DNA of 64,000 nt, taken from the NCBI RefSeq assembly GCF_007741535.1, contig NZ_CP036525.1, positions 620,001-684,000 of the forward strand. The letters are read 5' to 3'. Positions within the stretch are counted from its first letter, which is position 1; each line of letters begins with the position of its first letter. The DNA is from Rubripirellula lacrimiformis. Lineage in GTDB: Bacteria; Planctomycetota; Planctomycetia; Pirellulales; Pirellulaceae. The notes below the pieces were generated by a model, which did no database searches, had not been told where the DNA came from, and saw only the letters and a list, made by a program, of their open reading frames with translations. Of the stretch, positions 14,300 to 24,194 are shown one piece after another. The translations under genes and the position numbers were made by a program.

Positions 14300-15828
14300 A
14301 CGACTGGTTTCCGATTGTGGATCATGCCTGCTGCCAAATGAGTTCGGATGAACGTGAGTTTGCCGATCGCGTCGCTGTCGATGTCTTGGAACGGCATCCT
14401 GAGCTAAAGCTAAGTTCCCTGCTATCGGAATTTCGTGCCACTGAACTGGTACCGGCGCCGTCGCTGCATCTGGATGACCTGAGTGAAATTCGACGGGTTG
14501 AAAATTCGGATCAGTCGTTCTTTCAAGAGCGTGCTCGCGTCCGCGCAGGCGACGGTGATTTTTTGGCTACGTCGTGGCATGCTGATGAAACGTACGAGCA
14601 ATACTGCCGCGGAAGTCTTCATCTGGGCAAAGTCGATCGCATTCATCCCCGCCAAAACGAAGACTTAGAACACAGCGACGGTGTCCATCTTGCCGAGGCG
14701 TTGTGGAAGGACCGACGGACGCGGCGTGACCTGATCCGGGCGATTCGCCAGGACGGGTTGCGATACCTGCATCCCCACATGGGGTCGCACGCGGTTTGGC
14801 ATTTGGCGTTGCTGCTGCACCAAGCCAGTCACCGACCGTTGAAGGTGATCGGTGCACCCCCAGAAGTCACCGTGTTTGCGAACGATAAGGGGCAGTTCAC
14901 ACGATTGGTGCATCGTATGTTTGGCCCGACGGCGACTCCGCCTAGTCACGTGGTTTGGAATACCGCCAACGCGGCCAAGCGGATTCAACAGATTGACGGC
15001 GAGGCCTGCTGCGTGGCGCTAAAACTGCCCAATGCCGCCGGTGGTGAGGGCAACTTGGTGCTTTCGATGGAAACGATCCGGAACCATTCGTTGACAGAAG
15101 TCGATCGATTGTTGCGGGAACAGTTGCCGCAGCTGCGATACGAAGATGGTGATGAACTGCTGGTCACGACATGGCAGACAGGCGTGATCGCGGCCCCGTC
15201 GGCACAGCTTTGGCTGCCGCCCAGCGTCGACAAACAGCCGATTCTAGAAGGCCTTTTTGTTCAACGGATCGAAACGGGGCAAGGACGGTTCACCGGATTT
15301 GGGGCCGCCGACATTCCACACGATTTGCGTGCGCGAATGACGCGGCAGTGTCTACAACTAGGACGCGTCTATCAACGTCTGGGATACGTCGGCCGCTGTT
15401 CCTTTGATACGGTCCTGGTGGGGCCAGACCTGGAATCTTCCCAGATGCAATTCATCGAATGCAATGGTCGTTGGGGCGGAACATCACTGCCGATGACGTT
15501 GATGAATCGAGTATTTGGGGACTGGAAATCCCAGCCCTTTGCGACTCGAACGCTGAAAATACCCGGTTCGCGCAACCTTTCGTTTCAAAACGTTTTGGCA
15601 GCCATTGGCAAAGATGTCTACGATCACCGCTTGGAAACCGGCGACGTGATTCTGATGAACCCGCGGCGGATGACGATTCGCGATGAGGTTTCCGTGATCG
15701 TGTTGAGATCGGCTTGGACGGACAACCCAGACGATCGATTTGCGGAAATTGCCAATCGAGTGGCCGACTGCGTGGCAGCCGCACCGAAGGGGAAACGTCC
15801 GCCTTCGGAAAACGAATCGACGCCCTGA
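14296..15828 (+). CDS. ATP-grasp-like ligase of unknown substrate
   Basis: A 510-residue protein. The C-terminal half resembles ATP-grasp ligases of the PGM1-C / carboxylate-amine ligase kind: VALKLPNAAGGEGNLVL (about 240-255) fits the glycine-rich lid, and LQLGRVYQRLGYVGRCSFDTVLV...QFIECNGRWGGTSLP (about 355-400) fits the metal-binding ECNxR motif. The N-terminal 200 residues are poorly conserved. Overlap with the amidotransferase start-stop (ATGA) implies translational coupling. The pair could make an amide or peptide-like metabolite using glutamine-derived ammonia. It converges with the universal stress gene. Confidence 0.75.
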   Translation: MNDWFPIVDHACCQMSSDEREFADRVAVDVLERHPELKLSSLLSEFRATELVPAPSLHLDDLSEIRRVENSDQSFFQERARVRAGDGDFLATSWHADETYEQYCRGSLHLGKVDRIHPRQNEDLEHSDGVHLAEALWKDRRTRRDLIRAIRQDGLRYLHPHMGSHAVWHLALLLHQASHRPLKVIGAPPEVTVFANDKGQFTRLVHRMFGPTATPPSHVVWNTANAAKRIQQIDGEACCVALKLPNAAGGEGNLVLSMETIRNHSLTEVDRLLREQLPQLRYEDGDELLVTTWQTGVIAAPSAQLWLPPSVDKQPILEGLFVQRIETGQGRFTGFGAADIPHDLRARMTRQCLQLGRVYQRLGYVGRCSFDTVLVGPDLESSQMQFIECNGRWGGTSLPMTLMNRVFGDWKSQPFATRTLKIPGSRNLSFQNVLAAIGKDVYDHRLETGDVILMNPRRMTIRDEVSVIVLRSAWTDNPDDRFAEIANRVADCVAAAPKGKRPPSENESTP

Positions 15829-15945
15829 TGAAAATCCCCGGCATGTTGCCATGTCTTGGGAACTGACAACACGCTCTCGGCCGATCGGTCTTTGTGGCGA
15901 TCGATCCATGCGGCGTGCGTGACGCGTGGATGCAACCGTTGATGG

Positions 15946-16866
15946 TCAGTTTGCCGCAGCAACGTCATCCACTTCGGCGGCGGCTTCGTCCGCGGTCCAG
16001 TGATGTCGCGAGATCCAGACGCTGCACGGAGAGTGGCGAAGCACGTATTTCGACGTGCTGCCTAGCAACCATTGTCCCAGCAGACTGTGTCCGGTGTCAC
16101 CGACGATCACCAAGCCAGCGTTGGATTCCTCTGCCTCGGTCACGATGGCGTCGCCCACGTGAGTGGCAACAGGGGTCTTGGCGTTGGTATGCGGAAAGTG
16201 GTCGGCAATTTGGCTGGCCATCCGTTCGGCGGCCTCGTCCAAGCGATCGACCTGCTTGGGGTCCACCGTGATCGGTACGTCGATATAGCCTTCGCCGGCG
16301 TACACGATGGGCTGCATCACAACGCTGACAACGTCGATTTCAAGATCACGCGGTAGTTTCCATTCGGTCAACTCTGCCACGGCTTCGCGAGAGGCAATCG
16401 ATTGGTCGAATCCCAGCACAATCTTTTTGAAATCGCTGCCCGAATCTGGCTTCGATCGCACCACGACAACGGAACACTTGGCGCTGGTCGCAACGCTGTC
16501 GGACACGCTGCCCAGTAGAATGCGTCGTACCGCGGAATGTCCCTTTGCACCCATGACGATCAAGTTGGCTTTCAGCGATTCAGCCTTTTCTAAGATCGTG
16601 GGCACGGTCGCGCCGGAACCGTGAACCAGCGTCACCGATCGGCAAACACCATCCAACGTCTGCTTGGCGCTGTCCAAAATCGATTGGGTCCGCTTGTTTT
16701 CTTGTTCGGTCCATTCCGGCACCCACGGTTGCATCGAGTAGTGGGCTGGGTTGTAAGAAACCGTCATTGCGACCACATCAACGTCGCGGTTTTGGGCCAG
16801 CGTTTTCACAAATTGAACGGCATCGTTGGCGGCCTGAGAGCCGTCGATTGGCAAAAGAATCTTCAT
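15946..16866 (-). CDS. tandem universal stress protein
   Basis: A 306-residue protein with two Usp domains beginning MKILLPIDGSQAANDAV. Both halves keep the full ATP loop: VMGAKGHSAVRRILLGS in the first and IVGDTGHSLLGQWLLGS in the second, making it the one copy here in which both domains look able to bind nucleotide. The start at 16866 agrees with a sigma-54 promoter that begins transcription near 16905. It stands alone, with two palindromes of the YGTGY-N6-GCACR type upstream, and converges with the ATP-grasp gene. Confidence 0.92.
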   Translation of the reverse strand: MKILLPIDGSQAANDAVQFVKTLAQNRDVDVVAMTVSYNPAHYSMQPWVPEWTEQENKRTQSILDSAKQTLDGVCRSVTLVHGSGATVPTILEKAESLKANLIVMGAKGHSAVRRILLGSVSDSVATSAKCSVVVVRSKPDSGSDFKKIVLGFDQSIASREAVAELTEWKLPRDLEIDVVSVVMQPIVYAGEGYIDVPITVDPKQVDRLDEAAERMASQIADHFPHTNAKTPVATHVGDAIVTEAEESNAGLVIVGDTGHSLLGQWLLGSTSKYVLRHSPCSVWISRHHWTADEAAAEVDDVAAAN

Positions 16867-16916
16867 CTTGGATTTCCTACATTGAATTTGCAAACGGTGC
16901 GACGAAACAGTGATTC

Positions 16917-16931
16917 GCAGTTGTTGTGCCA
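16917..16931 (-). promoter_or_regulatory. sigma-54 promoter of universal stress protein 15946-16866
   Basis: Minus strand TGGCACAACAACTGC: perfect TGGCAC, CTGC at -12. Predicted start about 16905, 39 bases before the ATG. Confidence 0.72.
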
Positions 16932-16963
16932 AGCGGAGGAATGCGAGGGATCAAGTGGACTCG

Positions 16964-17008
16964 TGCGCGATAGTGCACGCTTCTGGATGTTTTGTGCGTG
17001 GGTGCACG
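16964..17008. promoter_or_regulatory. enhancer-like palindrome pair upstream of the universal stress promoter
   Basis: TGTGC-GTGGGT-GCACG at 16993-17008 fits the family well. TGCGC-GATAGT-GCACG at 16964-16979 is a weaker second copy. They lie 33-77 bases upstream of the -24 box at 16930, in the gap behind the exporter operon. Confidence 0.58.
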
Positions 17009-17009
17009 G

Positions 17010-18236
17010 TTATTGGCGAGGGGGGAGGTCCGATTGGGGGGCCACTTTCGCACCGGGCTGGATCGCTTCGGTGGGATGCATCACCAAGACGTCGTCGGGG
17101 CTTAGGCCAGCGATGATCTCGGTTTCCATGCCGTTGGATCGGCCGACGTCCACCGTGACCAGTTCCGCCAAGCCCGCGACCACGCGGTAGGCCTGCCATC
17201 GTTCGCCATCGCGAAACAGGACTCCGGCGGGGACCTTCAACGCGTCGGTCGGTGTTTCATCGATGATGATTTGGGCTTCGATTCGATAGCCATCGCCGAG
17301 TGATTCCCGGTCTTCGAAGGGGCTCACGAAGTCCGCGATCACGTTGACGCGTTTCTCTTCGACGCCAAGTGCCGATACTTTCAGGAATGCCGAGGGTTCG
17401 ACCAATCGCACGACGGCGTCCAGTGGTGCATCGCCGCCCCAATGTTCAACGATCACGGGGGATCCCGGTTGCACCTTGACCGCATCGGTCGACAACACAT
17501 CGATGACCAGTTCTAAATCCGTCGGGTCTCCGATGCGGACAACCGGGGTGCCCGATGCGATCACACCCGAGTCTTCGCGGTAGACCTCTAGCACCTTGCC
17601 TGAGATGGGAGAAACCAAAGTGAAAAAGTTGTCGTCGTTGGGATCGAATGTGCTTTTGATGTAGCGCACCGTCGCTTCGGCTTGATCGATCTCGTATTGG
17701 GCCACCCGTAGGGCTGATTCAGCTGAACGGACATCGGCTCTGGCAAGCCGCAGACGGTTCTCTGCCGCATCGTACTCGGATTGCGAAATGGCTCGATTGG
17801 GCAACAGTTTTTGTGCTCTTTCGAATTCTTGCTCTGCCAATTTCAACGCTTCTTCGGCTCGATTCACGACCGTATAGGCTTGCCCGTATGCCGCCGTGGT
17901 GACTCGCACCCGTGCCTGTGCCTCGGCACGCGTCCGCGCATCCAACAAAGAGGGGTCGGACGGTTGAATCCGAGCGATCTCGGTCTGGCCCGCCATCACC
18001 GGGTCGCCGGCATCCAATTCGACTCGCAACATCTTTCCCGACACGGGTGCTGATAGGACGTACTTTTCACGAATCCGAGTTTCGCCATCATCATTGACCG
18101 AGATGGCCAGCGAACCGATCGTCGGCGCAGCGGTTTCGACTTCGATTGGCTGCGGGATGAATCCATAGGCGATCAGGCCACCGATTCCCGCGATGACGAT
18201 CCACCATCCGATCCTGCTTCCCATTCGTCGCGTCAT
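17010..18236 (-). CDS. HlyD/MacA-type membrane fusion protein
   Basis: A 408-residue periplasmic adaptor. One N-terminal membrane anchor (WWIVIAGIGGLIAYGF) is followed by a split lipoyl domain (SAPVSGKMLRVELDAGDPV near 60-80 and VSPISGKVLEVYREDSGVI near 215), a long helical hairpin between them (about 95-205), and a beta-barrel with DVLSTDAVKVQPGSPV. It would link the inner membrane permease to an outer membrane channel. It is third in the ABC-permease-adaptor operon and overlaps the permease gene by four bases. Confidence 0.88.
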   Translation of the reverse strand: MTRRMGSRIGWWIVIAGIGGLIAYGFIPQPIEVETAAPTIGSLAISVNDDGETRIREKYVLSAPVSGKMLRVELDAGDPVMAGQTEIARIQPSDPSLLDARTRAEAQARVRVTTAAYGQAYTVVNRAEEALKLAEQEFERAQKLLPNRAISQSEYDAAENRLRLARADVRSAESALRVAQYEIDQAEATVRYIKSTFDPNDDNFFTLVSPISGKVLEVYREDSGVIASGTPVVRIGDPTDLELVIDVLSTDAVKVQPGSPVIVEHWGGDAPLDAVVRLVEPSAFLKVSALGVEEKRVNVIADFVSPFEDRESLGDGYRIEAQIIIDETPTDALKVPAGVLFRDGERWQAYRVVAGLAELVTVDVGRSNGMETEIIAGLSPDDVLVMHPTEAIQPGAKVAPQSDLPPRQ

Positions 18237-20590
18237 TCTTTCACCTTCAGCACAGCAACCAAGTCCAACGAGTTCAACATCCGTCGCACATACAGTGCCG
18301 ACAAACTGGCCGCCGCGATGACCACGACCGTCGAATACGAATATGTCGATCGTTCAATCACCAGTGGGAAACGGTGGGTTTCGGTATCCAGCGCCAAGGT
18401 GGTCAGATACGACAAGCCATAGCCGATGGGCAGGCCAACGGGAATCGCCAGCAGCGTGATCACCGCCAGTTCGCCCAACAGCACCAACGACACTTCGTGG
18501 CGTCGAAAACCCATCACCCGCAGCGTCGCTAGGTCTCGTGCCCGTTCGGCAAGAATGATGATCGCACAGTTGTAGATCACTCCCAACGCGATCAGTCCCG
18601 AGAAAATTCCATTGACGATCCGCATCAGCGAAGTGCTGCCAGCCACGGTTTCGCGAAAACTAGCTTCGGCGGCATGTTTGTCGACCACCCCGGCAATGCT
18701 GGGCATCTGTTTGACCTCTCTGTAAAAATCAATCATCTGATCCGAATCGACCGATAGGAAGGCACCGGAATACTGTTGGCTTTCTTCGAGCAGTTGGTGA
18801 AGCTGATATCGATTCAGGTACGCCGACGGATCTGTGAAGTTCGGGAACACCTTCGCGATTTCGATTTGGTGGCTGGCTTGTGTGCGGTCAAGGATGTCCA
18901 ACCAAACGGTTTCGCCAAGTTGTGCGTCTAGCAACTGAGCCATCTTTTCGGAAATGGTCAGCCCCCCTCGGACCGGAAACGAAACGGGCTGTTCATGGTC
19001 ATCCAAGATTCGGTACAGCGTCGGTTGATCGTCCAGGCCCATCAATCCGACGCGGCGCGATCGAACTCCGTTGCGCAGTCGAACCGGCACCGATCGGTAG
19101 GGCTCGGCTGCGGTCACACCCGGCAAGTGCATCACGTCGTGGATCGAACTTTCCGACATGGTGTCAACAAAGGTCAGCATGACATCCTGATGTTGCGACT
19201 TCTGGAACTGAAACTGCATCACAAAGTCGATGGTGTTCTGCATGTACGACCCCAGCACCAAAACGGCAACGGCCAATCCCATGCCCAGCACAGCTAGCGT
19301 CGTGGCCAGCCGATTGGTTTCCAACCGCCGGACGACCATCCGCCCGACCGGCGAGAGCAGTTTGGACAACCCCGTTCGTTCGGCAATCAGACCGCGATAG
19401 TCCTTCGGTGCCGCCGGTCGCATCGCTTCGGCGGGCTGCAGACGAGTTGCCTTGCGAATGGCCGCAAACGTTCCGATCATCGCGGCACCCGCACCGATCC
19501 CCACGGCCGCCAACGCGTGTCCCGCTGCAAATTGGTTGTCGACGGTGGGGAAACGAAAGAATTTGACGTATTCGGACGTCATCCACCACGATAGCCGCCA
19601 ACCGACGGCCCATCCGATCAGCGTTGCGATCGACACCAGCAGCATTACCATTTGGGTGTAGTGCCAGCCGATTTCCCGTGCGCGGTAACCGAACGCCCGC
19701 AACGTCGCGATCTGTTCGGTTTGTTGATTGACCAATCGAGTGAAGACGATGTTGCACAGGAACGCCGAAACGGCCAGGAAGATTGCCGGTGTGACGAAGG
19801 CCATCGTTTTCATTTGCGCCATCTCGTCGGCGACGCGGCGGTGCGAAATTTGGTCTTCGCGATCGTACGCGCCCGTGCCACCGTACGGTCTGGTCAGGCG
19901 GTCGACTTGCAGGATCACTTCGTCGGCGTTGCCACGCGGTTGCAGTTGGATCGACAATTGGTTGAACGCGCCTTCCATGTTGAATGCGGCTTCCATCTGG
20001 CGGCGTGGCATCCAGACGACGCCGAAGCGGCGGTCGTCCGTGATCAGCATGCCCGGTTGGACCACGTAGACGAACTCGGGCGACATGCCGATCCCCACGA
20101 TTCGCAGCGTTTGCTTTCGCCCGCCCATGATGCAGTTCAGCGTGTCGCCGGGACGGAATCCGTGGCCCGCCGCAAACAGTTCGCTGACGATGACTTCGCT
20201 GCGGTCCTGGTCCTGTGGAAATCGACCCAGCAACAGATGGATCCCATTCATCGGTGTCGCTTCGCGAGTGTCGATGGACACCAACCGACATGACGCAGGT
20301 TCGACCATGTCGGGAATGTCCAACAGTACATCGCGAACGATTCGCGACTGAACATCTTGAACACCGGGAACGTCTCTGACACGCTCGGCCAATGAATGGG
20401 GGGCACGCACCAATACGGTGAACAGATCGGCAAAGCGATAATCGCGATAGTATTGATCGCGAGTCCGCTGCAGCGATAGCATCGAACTGTTGGTCATCAC
20501 GAACAGAGCAATGCCACAGCCAAGCAAGATGCTGATCGCCAGACCTTGCCGCCACATTCGTTTCAAATCCGCCATCAATAGCCGGTTCAC
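18233..20590 (-). CDS. ABC transporter permease, FtsX/MacB type
   Basis: A 785-residue permease with two FtsX-like units, as in LolC/E-type or MacB-like exporters. A first membrane helix lies at about 15-35, a large periplasmic domain at 40-260, three helices at about 270-390, then a second helix-domain-three-helices set from about 420 to the end ([20 protein letters not shown]; final helices near 655-770). It has no ATPase domain and is served by the neighbouring ATPase at 20587. Start and stop overlap both neighbours by four bases, so the three genes form one translation unit. The cargo is unknown; lipoproteins, peptides or small toxic compounds are options. Confidence 0.9.
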   Translation of the reverse strand: MNRLLMADLKRMWRQGLAISILLGCGIALFVMTNSSMLSLQRTRDQYYRDYRFADLFTVLVRAPHSLAERVRDVPGVQDVQSRIVRDVLLDIPDMVEPASCRLVSIDTREATPMNGIHLLLGRFPQDQDRSEVIVSELFAAGHGFRPGDTLNCIMGGRKQTLRIVGIGMSPEFVYVVQPGMLITDDRRFGVVWMPRRQMEAAFNMEGAFNQLSIQLQPRGNADEVILQVDRLTRPYGGTGAYDREDQISHRRVADEMAQMKTMAFVTPAIFLAVSAFLCNIVFTRLVNQQTEQIATLRAFGYRAREIGWHYTQMVMLLVSIATLIGWAVGWRLSWWMTSEYVKFFRFPTVDNQFAAGHALAAVGIGAGAAMIGTFAAIRKATRLQPAEAMRPAAPKDYRGLIAERTGLSKLLSPVGRMVVRRLETNRLATTLAVLGMGLAVAVLVLGSYMQNTIDFVMQFQFQKSQHQDVMLTFVDTMSESSIHDVMHLPGVTAAEPYRSVPVRLRNGVRSRRVGLMGLDDQPTLYRILDDHEQPVSFPVRGGLTISEKMAQLLDAQLGETVWLDILDRTQASHQIEIAKVFPNFTDPSAYLNRYQLHQLLEESQQYSGAFLSVDSDQMIDFYREVKQMPSIAGVVDKHAAEASFRETVAGSTSLMRIVNGIFSGLIALGVIYNCAIIILAERARDLATLRVMGFRRHEVSLVLLGELAVITLLAIPVGLPIGYGLSYLTTLALDTETHRFPLVIERSTYSYSTVVVIAAASLSALYVRRMLNSLDLVAVLKVKE

Positions 20591-21303
20591 CAGACCAGAT
20601 CCTTGGCTTCTTTGCGCATCGCATTGGTATGGACGTCGGCGATCTGTCCGTCCGACAACGAGATCACACGGTCGGCCATTTCTGCGATCGTCGCGTTGTG
20701 TGTGATGACAGCCGTCAACGTGCCCAGTTCGCGATTGATGCGGGCGACTGCCTCGAGTACCACCACGCCGGTTTTAACGTCCAACGCACCGGTGGGTTCG
20801 TCGCACAGCAACACGTCGGGGCGCTTGCCAATCGCTCTTGCGATCGCCACGCGTTGTTGTTCACCGCCCGATAGTTGGGATGGATAGTGATCGCGTCGGT
20901 CATAGAGTCCGACCAATCGCAATGCTTCGGCGGGGTCCATCGGGTTGCTGGCGATATCGGCGACCAACGACACGTTTTCCTTCGCCGTCAGACTGGCGAT
21001 CAGGTTGTAGAACTGAAACACGAACCCGACATGTTCGCGGCGGTACTCGGTCAATTCATCCTCGTCGGCGTCGGACAAAGATTGATCGCGGAAAAACACC
21101 TCGCCCGCCGTCGGCACATCCAGTCCGCCCAGAATGTTCAACAGTGTGGATTTACCGCTGCCCGACGCACCTAAGATCACAACGAATTCGCCGGCAAACA
21201 TCGACACGTCGACTCCACGAAGTGCATGCACATCGACTTCGCCCATCCGGTAGACCTTCGTCACGCCGCGAGTGGTGAACACGGTGGTGGGGGAAGTGGG
21301 CAT
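20587..21303 (-). CDS. ABC transporter ATP-binding protein, LolD/MacB type
   Basis: A 238-residue ATPase with Walker [13 protein letters not shown], signature [14 protein letters not shown], Walker [13 protein letters not shown] and the switch histidine in AVITHN. The MacB/LolD subgroup drives mechanotransmission through FtsX-type permeases. First gene of the exporter operon. A YGTGY-N6-GCACR palindrome and a weak sigma-54 match lie upstream. Confidence 0.93.
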   Translation of the reverse strand: MPTSPTTVFTTRGVTKVYRMGEVDVHALRGVDVSMFAGEFVVILGASGSGKSTLLNILGGLDVPTAGEVFFRDQSLSDADEDELTEYRREHVGFVFQFYNLIASLTAKENVSLVADIASNPMDPAEALRLVGLYDRRDHYPSQLSGGEQQRVAIARAIGKRPDVLLCDEPTGALDVKTGVVVLEAVARINRELGTLTAVITHNATIAEMADRVISLSDGQIADVHTNAMRKEAKDLVW

Positions 21304-21419
21304 CGATGGTGTCGAAAAAAGGGTGGCGCAGTGGGCAGACGAACGCCAACAACAACCGGGATGTCGCAGGATCGGGGATCAAGCGGGTTCTGGATTGCAG
21401 CAGGCACTCGCCATCGCAA

Positions 21420-21434
21420 GCACCCATCATGCCG
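21420..21434 (-). promoter_or_regulatory. weak sigma-54 promoter candidate of the MacAB-like operon
   Basis: Minus strand CGGCATGATGGGTGC: right spacing, one change in each box. Predicted start about 21408, about 105 bases before the ATG at 21303. Supported mainly by the palindrome 42 bases upstream. Confidence 0.35.
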
Positions 21435-21475
21435 CTTCGAAAACAACGCGGGTGCAGAACCGCCGAACTGCAAAA

Positions 21476-21491
21476 CGTGCGTAGTTGCACG
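21476..21491. promoter_or_regulatory. enhancer-like palindrome in the 315-base divergent gap
   Basis: CGTGC-GTAGTT-GCACG is a perfect 5-bp inverted repeat with a 6-base spacer. It stands between the exporter operon (minus) and the DUF4404 operon (plus), and could serve both. Apart from this and the two weak -24/-12 matches I see nothing else in 21304-21618. Confidence 0.58.
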
Positions 21492-21553
21492 CAGGCGCGC
21501 CCAGAGGACGCAATTTCTACTCGTTGGCGTCATCTACATCGGGCAATCGAGAT

Positions 21554-21568
21554 CGGAATACGACGTGC
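21554..21568 (+). promoter_or_regulatory. weak sigma-54 promoter candidate of the DUF4404 operon
   Basis: CGGAATACGACGTGC keeps GG and GC at the right spacing but matches poorly in between. Predicted start about 21580, 39 bases before the ATG at 21619; the palindrome at 21476-21491 is 62 bases upstream. Confidence 0.3.
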
Positions 21569-21618
21569 AATTGAAACAATGGTTTGACTTCGTCCATCCG
21601 CACCTTCGAGATCGCATC

Positions 21619-21876
21619 ATGCCAGAATCGCTGCAACACACCCTTCGGCAGCTTCACGAACAGTTGAAAACGCTGGACGAACTGGATCCAACGGAGCGAG
21701 AACAGCTCGAAACGGCGGTTCAGGAAATTCAAGACAGCCTAGATCGTTTCGACATCAAGTCGTCTGACTTGGCCAAGCGGTTTCATGAGTCGACCGAGAA
21801 GTTTTCTAGCAACTACCCGCACCTAACACAGACCGCAGGTCAGTTCGCCGACATGCTCGCGCAGATGGGAATCTGA
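21619..21876 (+). CDS. DUF4404 family protein
   Basis: An 85-residue helical protein. The order MPESLQHTLRQLHEQLKTLDELD, then PTEREQLETAVQEIQDSLD, and the closing FSSNYPHLTQTAGQFADMLAQMGI is typical of the small DUF4404 family. No function is known for the family; its members are cytoplasmic and short. The start at 21619 is chosen because family similarity begins exactly there, although the frame is open upstream to 21226. It leads the operon with the hydrolase-fold protein and two kinases. Confidence 0.75.
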   Translation: MPESLQHTLRQLHEQLKTLDELDPTEREQLETAVQEIQDSLDRFDIKSSDLAKRFHESTEKFSSNYPHLTQTAGQFADMLAQMGI

Positions 21877-21907
21877 GTCGATCGTTCCTCCCACCAGGAT
21901 TCGTCGA

Positions 21908-22576
21908 ATGAATCACCACGAAATCACCACCGTCCACCGAATCGGACCCAAGCGACTCAGGGCGGTGCTGGCGGTTCCCGAGTCTGCCGTCGGATTGGTT
22001 ATCTTTGCACATGGCAGCGACAGCAGTTGTGTCAGTCCTCGCAACGAACACATCGCCAGCCGATTGAATCAAGACGGCATTGCGACCCTGCTGTTCGACT
22101 TTCTGACAGGGGCAGAGTCCAGTGAACGCGAAAACTCGTTCAAGCCCCCGTTGCTGGCCGATCGTTTGATGGAAGTCATTGCGTGGACTCAGCAACAAAA
22201 CGCTTTGAATGGGTTGCCGGTGGGCCTGTTCGGGTCGGGCACCGGGATGGCGGCAGTGATCGTGGCGGCGGCCAACCAACCCATCCCATTGCGAGCGATT
22301 GTGGGACGCGGCGGGCGGACTGACTTGGTGTCGCGATGGCTGGAACAAGTCACCGTCCCGACATTGTTCATTGTTGGAGAACTGGATCATTCGCTGTTGA
22401 TCGCCAACCAGATCGCCGCGCATACAGTCAAGGGGGAAAGCCGGTTCCAGGTCATCAACGGTGCCTCGCATCTGTTCTCCGAGGCGGGCAAACTGTCCGA
22501 AGTCGCGGAAATCGCAGCCGAATGGTTCGTGACGCACCTCGACGCGACCGCACCAACGTCCGTCCCGCCCGGCTAA
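21908..22576 (+). CDS. alpha/beta hydrolase-fold protein, dienelactone-hydrolase-like, with altered nucleophile
   Basis: A 222-residue alpha/beta hydrolase. The oxyanion region VIFAHGSDSSCVSPRN, the acid strand LFIVGELDHSLL (about 165) and the histidine in INGASHLFSE (about 190) are in place. In relatives the nucleophile elbow is GASTGA, but here residues 109-113 are GSGTG, so the serine position holds glycine; a serine is present one place earlier. Either the elbow is shifted, or the enzyme has lost classic hydrolase chemistry. AGGA precedes the ATG. It lies 31 bases after DUF4404, in the operon leading to the kinases. Confidence 0.8.
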   Translation: MNHHEITTVHRIGPKRLRAVLAVPESAVGLVIFAHGSDSSCVSPRNEHIASRLNQDGIATLLFDFLTGAESSERENSFKPPLLADRLMEVIAWTQQQNALNGLPVGLFGSGTGMAAVIVAAANQPIPLRAIVGRGGRTDLVSRWLEQVTVPTLFIVGELDHSLLIANQIAAHTVKGESRFQVINGASHLFSEAGKLSEVAEIAAEWFVTHLDATAPTSVPPG

Positions 22577-22709
22577 GTGTTCAACCGTGCGCTGGTGCGA
22601 GGGGCGTCACATCTTGGTCGCTTTCGACCGGAACTGCCAAATGGTATCATTGCGACGACGCGGGGCATCAACGATGCCGCAATCCAAACCATTCGTCGCG
22701 GGCCGGGGC

Positions 22710-24194
22710 ATGAAGAACGAGTTGGAAATTTTACTCGTCGAAGACGACCCAGACGCCCAAGCCAATTTGTTCGACATCTTGGAAATGGACGGTCACCAAA
22801 TCCGAGTGGCCGGCAGCTTTGGCGATGTGCGGGCCAGCGGTCTGCAACCCGATGTGGAACTGGTCATCCTGGATCGACGGTTGCCCGATGGGAACGTCGA
22901 AGACGCTTTGCCCGAACTGACGGCTTTGTTGCCGAACGCCGAGTTCATTGTGATCACGGGCTTTGCAGACATCGAAAGCACGATTGCAGCTTTCCGGTTA
23001 GGCGTCACCGACTATCTGCTGAAACCCGTTCATCCCGATGTCATCCGCCAAAGCGTCGCGAGACTCGCTCGGCAAAAGCACGTCGAAAGCGAACTGAACC
23101 GCGAGCAGCGATTCGCCAACCAGATCCTGGATACTTCCGAAGCACTGATCGTGGTGCTGGATATGGACGGTTGCATCGTGCGTTTCAACCCCCACTTCAC
23201 TGCGATCACGGGTTGGACGCTGGACGATTTGAAGGGCAAAAGCTACATCGATCACTGCATTCCCGAATCGGAACGGGATCGGCTGCGTCAAGTCTTCCGG
23301 GAAACAGCAACTGGCAAACATTCGACCGGTGTCTGCAACGGTGTGCTGACGTCCGACGGACGCATACGGCAATTTCGGTGGTCCGATTCAACGCTGACCG
23401 ACGAAGATGGCGAGATCACTTCGGTGCTTGCCATCGGAATCGATGTCACGGACGTCGTCGAGGCTCAGAACGCCGCGGCAAGAGACCACCGGCTAGCCGC
23501 CATCGGTCAAACCGTCGCCGGGTTGGCTCATGAAAGCCGCAACGCGTTGCATCGAATCAATGCCAGCGTGGAGATCCTAAGGCTCGACATTCCCATCGAA
23601 TCGGAATCTCGCGAGGAGGTGGATTCGATCGCGCGAGCATCCTCTGAATTGCAGCTCACGTTGGAAGAGGTCCGTCAATACGCTGCGCCGATCCAGTTGC
23701 ACCGTGAACCCGTGATGCTGCACGAAGTTTGGCGACGCGTCTGGGGGTACCTTGCCAAAACACGCGGACAGCGAGATGCCGAGCTGATCGAGGCACCGGG
23801 TTGCTGTGATTGTTTGGTGGACGTTGATGTGATGCGGATGGAACAAGTCTTTCGCAATCTGTTCGAAAACTCACTCGCCGCTTGCGATGATCCCGTTTGC
23901 ATTCAAGTCGACTGTAAATGCGATGATCAGGGAACGGTTCAGTTGGACATTCGCGACAATGGCCCAGGATTGTGCGCCGAGCAACGCCAAAAGTTGTTCG
24001 AACCGTTTTATACGACGAAGTCGCGTGGGACTGGCTTAGGAATGTCGATCGTTCAGCGAATCATTGATGCACACCATGGCGATATCCAGGTCGGTGAACC
24101 CACCGATCGCGGTGCCCGTTTTTTGATTCGTTTGGGAAAACAAAAAGCGGTCTTCGCAAGCTCAAGTTGGCAGGAAGCGGCAGCCGATGCGTGA
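22710..24194 (+). CDS. hybrid protein: receiver - PAS - histidine kinase
   Basis: About 494 residues. A receiver domain (5-120; LLVEDDPDAQ, phospho-acceptor in LVILDRRLPDG, KPVHPD) is followed by PAS (about 135-255; ILDTSEALIVVLDMDGCIVRFNPHF) and a kinase. The phospho-accepting His274 sits in an unusual H-box, AHESRNALHR, where most kinases read HELRNPL or HEIRNPL. N-box FRNLFENSLAAC, G1 DNGPGLCAEQR and the GTGLGMSIV loop complete the ATPase. Because the receiver is N-terminal, the protein may be controlled by another kinase before it acts. The start is uncertain; an in-frame ATG at 22674 is also possible. Overlaps the FixL-like gene by eight bases. Confidence 0.86.
   Translation: MKNELEILLVEDDPDAQANLFDILEMDGHQIRVAGSFGDVRASGLQPDVELVILDRRLPDGNVEDALPELTALLPNAEFIVITGFADIESTIAAFRLGVTDYLLKPVHPDVIRQSVARLARQKHVESELNREQRFANQILDTSEALIVVLDMDGCIVRFNPHFTAITGWTLDDLKGKSYIDHCIPESERDRLRQVFRETATGKHSTGVCNGVLTSDGRIRQFRWSDSTLTDEDGEITSVLAIGIDVTDVVEAQNAAARDHRLAAIGQTVAGLAHESRNALHRINASVEILRLDIPIESESREEVDSIARASSELQLTLEEVRQYAAPIQLHREPVMLHEVWRRVWGYLAKTRGQRDAELIEAPGCCDCLVDVDVMRMEQVFRNLFENSLAACDDPVCIQVDCKCDDQGTVQLDIRDNGPGLCAEQRQKLFEPFYTTKSRGTGLGMSIVQRIIDAHHGDIQVGEPTDRGARFLIRLGKQKAVFASSSWQEAAADA

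Noticed and set aside
19164-20624. A 486-codon open frame on the minus strand
   Set aside because: It lies entirely in another frame of the FtsX-type permease gene, is rich in Arg, Ser and His without any domain, and is a by-product of codon bias in GC-rich coding sequence.
22577-23533. A 318-codon open frame on the plus strand
   Set aside because: Shadow of the receiver-PAS-kinase gene in a different frame; Arg-rich with no recognisable fold.
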